Shown here: piece after piece, positions 47,192-55,080 of the stretch
How positions within the stretch are numbered: position 1 is the stretch's first letter
Layout: each line of letters starts with the position of its first letter
Translations under genes and position numbers: made by a program
The notes under the pieces: generated by a model
Told to the model about the DNA's origin: nothing
The model's input: the letters and a program-made list of their open reading frames with translations, nothing else
Database searches by the model: none
Assembly: GCA_016716425.1 (NCBI GenBank)
Contig: JADJWJ010000011.1
Coordinates: forward strand, 86,642-150,641
Source: Betaproteobacteria bacterium
GTDB lineage: Bacteria; Pseudomonadota; Gammaproteobacteria; Burkholderiales; Casimicrobiaceae
Direction of reading: 5' to 3'
DNA length: 64,000 nucleotides

Positions 47192-48912
47192 GCGAGCTGC
47201 GGCGCTACGCGCGCCACGTCGCCGGTCGCCGCGCGGCGCTCGCGGCGGTGTTCGCGCTCGGACTCGCCGGCGCGGCCGTGTCGCTCGCCACACCGCTCCT
47301 GGGCATGGCGTTCATCGACGCCGTCGCGACGCGCGGCGACTTCGCCGCGGTCCCGGGTATCGCGCTCGCGCTGGTCGGCCTCGCGCTGCTGGACCTCGCG
47401 CTCACCGCGCTCTCCGGCCGCGTGCACGCCGGGCTGTCGGCCGACGTGCTGGCCGAATTGCGCGCACGGCTGTTCGACCGGTGCGCGGACGGCCCGCTCG
47501 CGGCGGTCGAGCGCTTTCGCCACGGCGACCTGCTCGCGCGCTTCGGCACCGACGTGCCGCGCATCGAGGCGCTGCTGGTCGAGGGCCTGCTCGGCGGCGT
47601 GGCGAGCCTCCTGTTCCTCGCGGTGGCCGCCGCGATCACGTTCAGCCTGTCCCCGCCGCTCGCCCTCTGGAGCTTCGCCGGCCTCGCGCTCGCGCTCGTC
47701 GCCGCCAACGCGTTCCGCCGGCCGGTCGAGGCACGGACGCGGCGCGTGCGCGAGGCGATGGCCGACCTGTCGCACTTCCTCGCGGAGCGCCTCGCCGCGC
47801 TGCGTGCGATCCGGCTGCACGGCACGGCGCGCAGCGAAGCGGGCGAGCTCGCGCGCGCGAACGCGCTGCTGCGGCGCGAGGTGGTCGGGTTCCAGTGGCT
47901 GGACGCCGCGTCGGCCGGCGTGCCGGGACTCGCGCTGACGCTCGCGCTCGCGTGGATCTACGTCGCCGGCGGGCGCCTGCTCGAGGCCGGCACGATCAGC
48001 CTCGGCACGTTCGTCGCGTTCGTGCTCTACCAGGGCCGCCTGTTCGCGCCGGCCCAGGGCCTGGTCGGCCTCGTGCGCAACCTGCAGCAGGCGCGCGTGA
48101 GCCTCGAGCGCGTGGCCGAGGTGCTGGGCGACGACGCGCCGCGCGCGCAGGCGCTGCCGCCATCCGCGGCGCCGCGGGAAGCGGCCCCGGCGATCGAGCT
48201 CGCCGACGTGTGGTTCGCCTACGCCGGGAAGCCGCCGGTGCTGCGCGGCGCGAGCCTCGCGCTCGCGCCCGGCGAGCAGGTGGCGCTGTTCGGCGCGTCG
48301 GGCGCGGGCAAGTCGACGATCGTGCAGCTGCTGTTCGGCCTGCGCGAGCCGGTCGCGGGAACCGTGCGCGTCGACGGCAGGCCCCCGGGCGCGGCGCCGG
48401 ACGTCGCCGGCGCGGCGGCCATCGGCTACGCGGGCGCGGAGCCGTTCCTGCTGCACGCGACCGTCGAGGAGAACCTGCGCTACGGATGCCCCGGTGCGGG
48501 GCGTGCCGCGATCGAGCGCGCCGCCGCGATCGCCGACGCCGACCGCTTCATCGCCGAACTCCCCGACGGCTACGCGACCGTCGTCGGCGGGCGCGGGCTC
48601 GCGCTCTCCGACGGCCAGCGCCAGCGCCTGGGCATCGCGCGGCTGGCGCTGCGCGCGCCGCGCATCCTCGTGCTCGACGAGGCGTTCTCCGCGCTCGACC
48701 TCGACACCGAGCTGCGCGTCCGGCGCAATCTCCGGGCCGCTTTTCCCGATCGCACCGCGCTCGTGATCTCGCACCGCCCCGTCGGCCTCGCCGAGTGCAC
48801 GCGCGTGCTGTTCCTGCGCGACGGGCGGCTGGCACCGATCGCCCCCGGCGACGTGCCGTCGTTCGCCGCGAGATCGCCCGCGCGGGCCGCGCGGCGCGAA
48901 GGACACGGTTGA
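47185..48912 (+). CDS. qhpF: ABC exporter for the QhpC subunit
   Basis: QhpF is an ABC exporter with membrane and ATPase halves in one chain. In known systems it carries the matured gamma subunit to the periplasm. The protein has 575 residues. Six membrane segments occupy about 1-300. The ATPase domain shows Walker A GASGAGKST, a signature reading LSDGQRQRLGIARL in place of LSGGQ, Walker B RILVLDEAFSALD, and the H-loop VISHRPVG. The start is a GTG overlapping the UbiU-like gene by seven bases. The stop overlaps the protease gene (TTGA), so the four genes appear tightly coupled. Confidence 0.92.
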   Translation: MLSELRRYARHVAGRRAALAAVFALGLAGAAVSLATPLLGMAFIDAVATRGDFAAVPGIALALVGLALLDLALTALSGRVHAGLSADVLAELRARLFDRCADGPLAAVERFRHGDLLARFGTDVPRIEALLVEGLLGGVASLLFLAVAAAITFSLSPPLALWSFAGLALALVAANAFRRPVEARTRRVREAMADLSHFLAERLAALRAIRLHGTARSEAGELARANALLRREVVGFQWLDAASAGVPGLALTLALAWIYVAGGRLLEAGTISLGTFVAFVLYQGRLFAPAQGLVGLVRNLQQARVSLERVAEVLGDDAPRAQALPPSAAPREAAPAIELADVWFAYAGKPPVLRGASLALAPGEQVALFGASGAGKSTIVQLLFGLREPVAGTVRVDGRPPGAAPDVAGAAAIGYAGAEPFLLHATVEENLRYGCPGAGRAAIERAAAIADADRFIAELPDGYATVVGGRGLALSDGQRQRLGIARLALRAPRILVLDEAFSALDLDTELRVRRNLRAAFPDRTALVISHRPVGLAECTRVLFLRDGRLAPIAPGDVPSFAARSPARAARREGHG

Positions 48913-49550
48913 GTCCGCTCTCGATCGGCATCGTCGACACGGGCGTCAATCCGTGGCACTCGCACGTGCGCGGCGCGGTCGCCGGGTGCCGGATCTTCGT
49001 CGCGCCCGCCGACGGCGCAATCGTGGAGGACGGCGATTTCTCCGATCCTGCCGGCCACGGCACCGCGGTCGCCGGCGTCATCCGCCAGGCGTTTCCCGAT
49101 GCTCTGCTCTATGCGGTCCGCGTGTTCGACGGCGCCGCTGCGACCTACCCGTCGCTCGTCGCGCGCGGCATCCTGCGCGCCGCGGCCGCGCAGTGCGCGT
49201 TCGTCAACCTGAGCCTCGCGGTGCCGCCCGGCCCCGGCGCGGACACGATCGCGGCGGCCTGCGCGGAGGCCATCGCCGCCGGTTGCGTGATCGTCGCCTC
49301 CGCGCGGCCCGATCGCCCCGGCTGGCTGCCGGCGTCGCTGCCCGGCGTCCACGCGGTGACGGCGGACGCGACGCTGGCCGACGACGAGGTGCGCACGCTC
49401 GGCGCGCGCCGTCTCGCCGCCGCCGGTCGGCCCCGCGACCTCGCCGCACTGCCCCGCACGACGAATTTCGCAGGCCACTCGTTCGCGTGCGCGCGCGGCC
49501 TCGTCCACCTCGCGCGGCAGCGGCGTGCGCCGATCATCCGGTCTTCGTGA
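48909..49550 (+). CDS. qhpE: Subtilisin-like protease that removes the QhpC leader
   Basis: QhpE is an S8 family serine protease acting in the cytoplasm. The protein has 213 residues with no signal peptide, short for subtilisins. The triad can be read as Asp in IGIVDTGVNPW, His in PAGHGTAVAGV, and Ser in FAGHSFACARG (GHS in place of the usual GTS). The best start is a TTG overlapping the qhpF stop; no ATG lies before the catalytic Asp. Its last 17 bases overlap the end of the convergent HAD/ECH gene. The identification rests on the triad and on the qhp neighbourhood. Confidence 0.88.
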   Translation: MSPLSIGIVDTGVNPWHSHVRGAVAGCRIFVAPADGAIVEDGDFSDPAGHGTAVAGVIRQAFPDALLYAVRVFDGAAATYPSLVARGILRAAAAQCAFVNLSLAVPPGPGADTIAAACAEAIAAGCVIVASARPDRPGWLPASLPGVHAVTADATLADDEVRTLGARRLAAAGRPRDLAALPRTTNFAGHSFACARGLVHLARQRRAPIIRSS

Positions 49551-51549
49551 AGTCCGCGCGGCGGTGCTCGCCGAACGCGCCGATGCCCTCGCGGGCGGCC
49601 GCCGTGCACGCGCTCGCCCCGAACGCCCGGTACCCGATCTCGAGCGCCGACGCGAGCGTCGACGCGGCGGCCGCCCCGCGGATCGCGTCCTCCATCAGCG
49701 CGATCGCGGTCGGCGACAGCGCCAGCCCGTCGGGGCCCACCGCGGCGACCGGCGCGAGCGGCGGGATCGCGATGGGCCCCGCCGCGACGTCGTTCGGCAT
49801 CCCGGCAAGCGCGCGGACCTGCCGCACCGCCCGCACGACCAGTTCGCGCGGATCGTCGGCCAGCGCCGCGACGATGCCGAGCGCGTGGGCGCGCGCGGCG
49901 TCGAGCTTCTCCGCCCGCCGCAGCATGTCGTGGAAGACCGCGGCCGCCTGCGGCCACCGACGGTAGGGCACGACCATCGCGCCGATCCCCGGCACGATGC
50001 CGAGCGTGATCTCCGGGAACTGGAGCCACGCGTCGCGCACGGCGACGATGGAGCGGCAGCGCAGCGCGAGCTCCAGGCCACCGCCGAGCGCCAGCCCGTT
50101 CAACGCCGCCACGACCGGCTTGGTCATCGTGTCGAGGTGCACGAGGAGCCGCGAGCAGTCGCGCGCGTACTGCGCCGACGCATCGGCGTCGCCCAGCAGC
50201 GACGGAAACCTGCCGATGTCGGCGCCGGCGCAGAACGCCTTCGCGCCGTACCCGGTGACGACGAACCCGCGCACGGCCTCGTCCGCCTCGTGGCGGCGGA
50301 TCACGGCGAGGATCTCGTCGGTCATGTCGTCGTGCAGCGCGTTCAACGCCTCGGGCCGGCGCAGCGTGATGACCTTCACGTCGTCGACGTCGTCGACGGT
50401 GACATGGCGCAGGAACCCCTGGTAGTCGGACAGCGCGCGGCGCGGGCCGGGCATGCCCGGACGCTCGTGCACGAACCGGTCGAGGACGCGCGCGGCCTCG
50501 CCTTGCCCCAGCGCCTGCATCAGCGCGAGCGGTCCGTGCCGGAAGCCCAGCGCGATCCGGCAGCCCAGGTCGAGGTCCGCCGCGCTGCCGATGCCGCGGT
50601 CGAGGATGTCGACCGCCTGCGAGAACAACACGCCGAGCAGGCGGTCGCGTATCGCCGGCGCGAGCGCGGGCGCGACGTCGACGCGCCGGCCGGGCGCGCC
50701 GGTGATCCAGCCGTCGACCGAGCGGAAGACCGGCGCGGGCCGGTAGTGCTCGCCCTCCTCGTCCGCCTGCAGCGTGTTGGTCTCGACGATGATCGGGTTG
50801 CCGCGGGCGAGGTTCAGCACGTAGAAGGGGCCGGCGTGCACGAACTCGGAGGCCACGGTGTCGATCTCGGCCGCCGTGGCGCGGTCGAGCAGCAGCGCCG
50901 CCTCGTTGCACCAGTTGTCGAAGATCCGGTCGAGCATGAAGCAGACGGCGTCGGCCGTGACGAGCGGCAGCTTGCCGGTCGCGCAGAATACGCGCCGCAG
51001 GTGGTCGACGAGGCCGGGCGCGGCCCCCGGCCAGTCGACGACCTCGACCGCGGGGTTGCGCCACGCCGGCGCGAAGAAGTGCGTCACCGTCGCGCGTCCC
51101 GGGTGCCGCATCCGGGAGAAGATGCGCGAAGCCGGCAGCGAGCTCGTGTTCGACGTGACGATCGCGTCGGCGGCCACGCGCGCCTCCACGTCGGCGAAGA
51201 TGCTGCGCTTGAGCTCCAGGTTCTCGGTCGCGGCCTCGATCACCCAGTCGCACGGGCGGATCGCGTCGTAGTCGATCGTCCCGTGGACGTCGCGCAGCAC
51301 CGCCGCGGCCTCGTTGGCGCGCAGCTTGCCGCGCTCGACCGCCTTGGCGGCGTAGCCGGCGAAGCGCTTCAGCGCCGCGTCGACCGCCGGCTGCGCGACG
51401 TCCACGAGCGTGAGCGCGAGGCCGGGCAGCGCGCTCTTGAGGTAGTACCCGATGTCCGGGCCGATCGACCCCGCGCCGAGAATGGCGACGTGGCGCGGCA
51501 GCGGGCGGGTCGGCGCGGCGAGCAGCGGGTTGGCGTAGCGGGTGTTCAC
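49534..51549 (-). CDS. 3-hydroxyacyl-CoA dehydrogenase fused to enoyl-CoA hydratase
   Basis: This bifunctional beta-oxidation-type enzyme has 671 residues. The dehydrogenase comes first: NAD motif AILGAGSIGPDIG, then the catalytic region AATENLELKRSIF and SNTSSLPASRI, with the His-containing TVTHFFAPAWRNPAVEVV. The C-terminal hydratase begins near residue 390 with VKVITLRRPEALNALHDDM and the oxyanion block AFCAGADIGRF. Both catalytic glutamates are present (GGGLELALR and FPEITLGIVPG). This order is the reverse of FadB/FadJ. No thiolase partner is adjacent on this strand. It is convergent with the qhp genes. Confidence 0.9.
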   Translation of the reverse strand: MNTRYANPLLAAPTRPLPRHVAILGAGSIGPDIGYYLKSALPGLALTLVDVAQPAVDAALKRFAGYAAKAVERGKLRANEAAAVLRDVHGTIDYDAIRPCDWVIEAATENLELKRSIFADVEARVAADAIVTSNTSSLPASRIFSRMRHPGRATVTHFFAPAWRNPAVEVVDWPGAAPGLVDHLRRVFCATGKLPLVTADAVCFMLDRIFDNWCNEAALLLDRATAAEIDTVASEFVHAGPFYVLNLARGNPIIVETNTLQADEEGEHYRPAPVFRSVDGWITGAPGRRVDVAPALAPAIRDRLLGVLFSQAVDILDRGIGSAADLDLGCRIALGFRHGPLALMQALGQGEAARVLDRFVHERPGMPGPRRALSDYQGFLRHVTVDDVDDVKVITLRRPEALNALHDDMTDEILAVIRRHEADEAVRGFVVTGYGAKAFCAGADIGRFPSLLGDADASAQYARDCSRLLVHLDTMTKPVVAALNGLALGGGLELALRCRSIVAVRDAWLQFPEITLGIVPGIGAMVVPYRRWPQAAAVFHDMLRRAEKLDAARAHALGIVAALADDPRELVVRAVRQVRALAGMPNDVAAGPIAIPPLAPVAAVGPDGLALSPTAIALMEDAIRGAAAASTLASALEIGYRAFGASACTAAAREGIGAFGEHRRADFTKTG

Positions 51550-51582
51550 GGCATCCTCACGAACGAAGGCAGGGGCAACGGG

Positions 51583-52797
51583 TCACGACCGGCCGCGGCG
51601 CGGGCCCGGGCGCGAGTCGGCGTCGAGCGGCCCGACGACGACGCGCGGCAGGCTCGGGCGCACGAGGATCGGTCCGAAGAGCGCAAGGTAGAGGGCGAAC
51701 GCGGCGACCCACGCGGCGCCGGCGGTCACCACCCAGCCGTCGCCGCCGCCGGTGAGCGCGCCACCGACGCGCGCGAAGGCCGCGACCTGGACGAGCACGT
51801 GCGCCGCGACGGCCGCACGCGGCAGGACGAGCGGTCGCCCCGTGTGCCGGAGCGCCACACGCGTCGTCAGGCCGATCATCGCGGAGCCGAGCGCGCCGAC
51901 CGTGAACGCATGCAGCCACGCGCGTTGCGCGCCGGCGACGCCGAGGTCGCCCAGCGCGAGCAGCAGGAACGACGCCGTCAGCCACGCATAGCCGGCGTGC
52001 AGCGTCCACAGCAGCGGCGTATCGAGCACCCGCCAGCCGCGCCAGCGCAGCAGCCGGGCCGCGTGGATCGCGAACGCTGCGAAGGCGACCGCGGCCCGCC
52101 ACGTTGCCGGCGCGTGGGTGAGGTCGACGAGTGCCAGCAGCACGATCACGCCGGTCGCCGCCGCCTCGAGCGGCCGCAGGAATGGCGGCTGCCCGCCGCG
52201 CCCGGTCGCGCGCAGGTGGTTGCCGGTGAACACCGGGGTGAACACGCCCGCGGCCAGCGCGAACAGCAGCACGAGCGCATGCAGCGCCACCGCGACGCCC
52301 GCGGCCGCGCGGCCGGACAGGTAGAGCGCGTCGCCGGCGAGGAGGCCACCGAGCACGAGAAGCAGCAGCAGGTAGGCCCGGTTGGCGACGCGCGCGAGTT
52401 GCGGCGCAAGCAGCGCGATCAGCGCCACCCATGGCGCGATCGCCCCGGCGGTCGCGGCCCACGCAGGCAGCGCGTCCCGCCACCAGTACGCCAGGCGCGC
52501 GACGAGCCACAGCCCGGTGAGGCCCGCGAGCGGCGCGCCCCGGATCTCGGGGGTTCCGGCCCATCCGGGCAGCGCAGTCAGCGCGATCGCGCAGACGATC
52601 GCTCCCGCGAAGCCGAACAGCATTTCGTGGCCGTGCCAGTCGCGCCCGGCCAGCGCCTCCGGCGCACCGGGCACGACACCGGCGGCCACGGCGACCCACA
52701 CCGCCATCAGCGCGATGCCGTACGCCACGCCCAGCGCGCAGAACGGCCGGAACGGACTCGCCCAGAGTGCAGCGAACGGTGGAGCGGGCGGGGCCAT
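51583..52797 (-). CDS. NnrS family multi-pass membrane protein
   Basis: This integral membrane protein of 404 residues has about twelve hydrophobic segments. NnrS-family landmarks are PFRPFCALGVAYGIALM near the start, WHGHEMLFGFAGAIV with histidines suited to heme or metal, PVFTGNHLRATGRGG, and GLTTRVALRHTGRPL. NnrS has been linked to protection from nitric oxide stress and to anaerobic nitrogen-oxide metabolism. It lies 33 nt downstream of the HAD/ECH gene start, divergent from the GntR gene, so the two minus-strand genes may form one unit. The family is secure; the role here is not. Confidence 0.88.
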   Translation of the reverse strand: MAPPAPPFAALWASPFRPFCALGVAYGIALMAVWVAVAAGVVPGAPEALAGRDWHGHEMLFGFAGAIVCAIALTALPGWAGTPEIRGAPLAGLTGLWLVARLAYWWRDALPAWAATAGAIAPWVALIALLAPQLARVANRAYLLLLLVLGGLLAGDALYLSGRAAAGVAVALHALVLLFALAAGVFTPVFTGNHLRATGRGGQPPFLRPLEAAATGVIVLLALVDLTHAPATWRAAVAFAAFAIHAARLLRWRGWRVLDTPLLWTLHAGYAWLTASFLLLALGDLGVAGAQRAWLHAFTVGALGSAMIGLTTRVALRHTGRPLVLPRAAVAAHVLVQVAAFARVGGALTGGGDGWVVTAGAAWVAAFALYLALFGPILVRPSLPRVVVGPLDADSRPGPRRGRS

Positions 52798-52866
52798 CGG
52801 CGGCGGCGGACGGGTGGACAGGGTCGGCGTGGCGGCGCGGCGCGGAGGGGTGCGAGGCGGGGCGGG

Positions 52867-52913
52867 TTGACACGCTGCAATCGAATGTATACCGTACCCT
52901 CAATACGGGATAC
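52867..52913 (+). promoter_or_regulatory. Promoter and probable operator of the GntR-led operon
   Basis: A perfect TTGACA at 52867-52872 is followed 15 nt later by TATACC, a workable if short-spaced sigma-70 promoter. Overlapping the -10 is an inverted repeat: GTATACCGTA (52887-52896) and TACGGGATAC (52904-52913), nine of ten positions matched, with a 7-nt centre. FCD-type GntR repressors bind this kind of site, so autoregulation and ligand-released repression are likely. The gene starts about 90 nt downstream. Confidence 0.7.
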
Positions 52914-53001
52914 GTGCAATCCTTCCGCGCGTCGCCGCACCGCCGCGCCGCCACGCACCGCCCCGCCTCCCGACCTCCGACCGCCGCCGCCTCCCGCTTC
53001 G

Positions 53002-53715
53002 ATGGTGCCCGCGCTCAAGCCCGTCGACCGCCCCGAAGCCCTCGGCGACCAGGTGTATCGGACGCTGCGCGACTACCTCGGCAGCCACGTGATCGTCCCG
53101 GGACAGCGCCTGCAGGAGGCGCCGCTCGCGCTGCAGCTCGGCGTCTCCCGCACGCCGGTGCGCGAGGCGCTCGCGCGCCTGGTGAGCGAAGGGCTCATCG
53201 CCGCCGAAGGCCGCAGCTTCACGGTGCCGGTGCTCTCCGACGCCGACGTCGACGAGATCTACGAACTGCGCGGCCTGCTCGAGCCCGCCGCGCTGGCACA
53301 GGCGGCCGCGTCCGCCCCCGCCGCAGCGGCGCTCGCCGGCATCGCCGTGGCGCTGAAGGCTGCCGAGGCCGCGGACCGCGCCGGCGACGCCGAGGCGTTC
53401 ATCGAAGCCAACGCCCGCTTCCACGCCGCGTGGCACGCGCTCGTCGCCAACCGGCGCCTGCTGCGCGCGATCGCACTGTCCGCCGGGCACGTCCGGTACC
53501 TGCGCGTGCTGACGCTCAACCATGCCGCTGCGCGCAAGGCGGCGCTCGCCGGCATGAAGAACATCCTGGGCGCACTCCGGAAGCGCGATCCGGAGCGCGC
53601 CGCGCGCGTGATGCGCGAGCACCTGCAGGCGGCGCGGGCTCACCTGCGGCGCGTGCTCGACGACATCGCGCGCGAAGCCGCCGCCAGCGCCGCCGGCGGC
53701 GGGCCCCCGAGGTAA
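53002..53715 (+). CDS. GntR/FCD-family transcriptional regulator
   Basis: This regulator has 237 residues. The N-terminal winged helix-turn-helix has PGQRLQEAPLALQLGVSRTPV and REALARLVSEGLI. The C-terminal FCD domain shows the metal or ligand residues in ELRGLLEPAALAQAA, FIEANARFHAAWHAL and RAARVMREHLQAARAHL. It is followed 7 nt later by the thiolase-like gene and so heads the acid-catabolic operon. FCD regulators usually respond to an organic acid, here presumably the pathway's substrate or an intermediate. Confidence 0.92.
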   Translation: MVPALKPVDRPEALGDQVYRTLRDYLGSHVIVPGQRLQEAPLALQLGVSRTPVREALARLVSEGLIAAEGRSFTVPVLSDADVDEIYELRGLLEPAALAQAAASAPAAAALAGIAVALKAAEAADRAGDAEAFIEANARFHAAWHALVANRRLLRAIALSAGHVRYLRVLTLNHAAARKAALAGMKNILGALRKRDPERAARVMREHLQAARAHLRRVLDDIAREAAASAAGGGPPR

Positions 53716-53721
53716 CGGGCG

Positions 53722-54930
53722 ATGGCGTTGCGCGCGGAAATTCCCTACGGCGCGTACTGGTCGACGCCGTTCGCGCGCTGGCAAGGCAGCCTCGCGCACC
53801 TGCACAGTATCGAGTTCGCCGCGCACGTCGCGAAGGCCGAGCTCGCCCGCCGCGGCATCGCGCCGGAGCGGATCGACCACGGCGTGCTCGGACTCTCGGT
53901 ACCCCAGGCGCACGCGTTCTACGGCCTGCCGTGGCTCGCCGGCCGCGCCGGCGCCGGCCAGGTCGCCGGCCCGACGATCATGCAGGCGTGCGCGACCGGC
54001 GTGCGCGTGCTGCTCGCGACCGCGCAGGAGGTCGAGGCCGGCATGGCGGAGGTCGCGCTGGGGATCACCTGCGACCGCACGTCCAACGGGCCGCACCTCT
54101 ACTATCCGGACCCGCGGGGTCCCGGCGGCACCGGCACGCACGAGGACTGGGTGCTCGGCAACTTCGACTGCGACCCGCTCGGACCGCACGCGATGATCGA
54201 CACGGCCGAGAACGTCGCGGCCGCGCATGGGTTCACCACCGCGCAGCAGCACGCCGTCGTGCTCCGGCGCGAAGCGCAGTACCGCGACGCGCTCGCCGCC
54301 GACGCCGCGTTCCTGCGCCGCTTCATGACGCTGCCGTTCGACGTGCCGTCGGCAAGTTTCCGCAAGGTGCAGGGCACGCTCGCGGGCGACGAGGGCATCA
54401 CGCTGTCGACGGCCGACGGGCTCGCGCGGCTGAAGCCGGTGAAACCCGGCGGCACCGTGACCTACGGCGCCCAGACGCATCCGGCCGACGGCAACGCGGC
54501 GATCGTCGTGGCCACGCCCGAGCGGGCGGTCGAGCTCACGTCGCGGCCGGAAATCGCGGTGCGGCTGCTGGGCTTCGGCCAGGCCCGCGTCGCGCTCGCG
54601 CGGATGCCCGAGGCGACGGCCCCGGCCGCCCGCCGCGCGCTCGCGCGCGCGGGAGTCGCGCTCCGGGATGTCGACGCGATCAAGACGCACAACCCGTTTG
54701 CGCTGAACGACCTGCTGTTCGCGCGCGAGATGGGGATCGACGCGGAACGGATGAACAACTACGGCTCGTCGCTCGTCTGGGGACACCCGCAGGCGCCGAT
54801 GGGCACGCGGTCGGTGATCGAGCTGATCGAGGAACTGGCGCTGCGCGGCGGTGGCCGCGGACTGTTCGCGGGCTGTGCGGCCGGCGACTCCGCGATGGCG
54901 GTCGTGCTGGAGGTCGGCGACAGGCAGTAG
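53722..54930 (+). CDS. Thiolase-like enzyme (acetyl-CoA acetyltransferase family)
   Basis: This protein of 402 residues resembles lipid-transfer/SCP2-type thiolases. The acyl-accepting Cys is C90 in IMQACATGVRVLL. The conserved His lies in IKTHNPFALND, and the block YGSSLVWGHPQAPMG is present. The last motif reads FAGCAAGDSAMA where GGGxG is more usual, so the second active-site loop is altered. Many such thiolases need a DUF35 (OB-fold) partner; none is visible nearby. It could cleave a 3-oxoacyl-CoA at the end of the pathway. The gene starts at an ATG close behind the regulator. Confidence 0.85.
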   Translation: MALRAEIPYGAYWSTPFARWQGSLAHLHSIEFAAHVAKAELARRGIAPERIDHGVLGLSVPQAHAFYGLPWLAGRAGAGQVAGPTIMQACATGVRVLLATAQEVEAGMAEVALGITCDRTSNGPHLYYPDPRGPGGTGTHEDWVLGNFDCDPLGPHAMIDTAENVAAAHGFTTAQQHAVVLRREAQYRDALAADAAFLRRFMTLPFDVPSASFRKVQGTLAGDEGITLSTADGLARLKPVKPGGTVTYGAQTHPADGNAAIVVATPERAVELTSRPEIAVRLLGFGQARVALARMPEATAPAARRALARAGVALRDVDAIKTHNPFALNDLLFAREMGIDAERMNNYGSSLVWGHPQAPMGTRSVIELIEELALRGGGRGLFAGCAAGDSAMAVVLEVGDRQ

Positions 54931-55080
54931 GCGTCCGCGGGATCGCCCGACGCGTGCCCGCCGCTGGCGGCACGGTCGCCGTGCGCTGCCGAAGGACGGG
55001 CAGGAACCCGGGTTGCCGCCACGGCGGTGGTCCGGCGCGCGGCTCCCGGGCACATTGCCGGCAGGCCGGTGGAGGATGCG

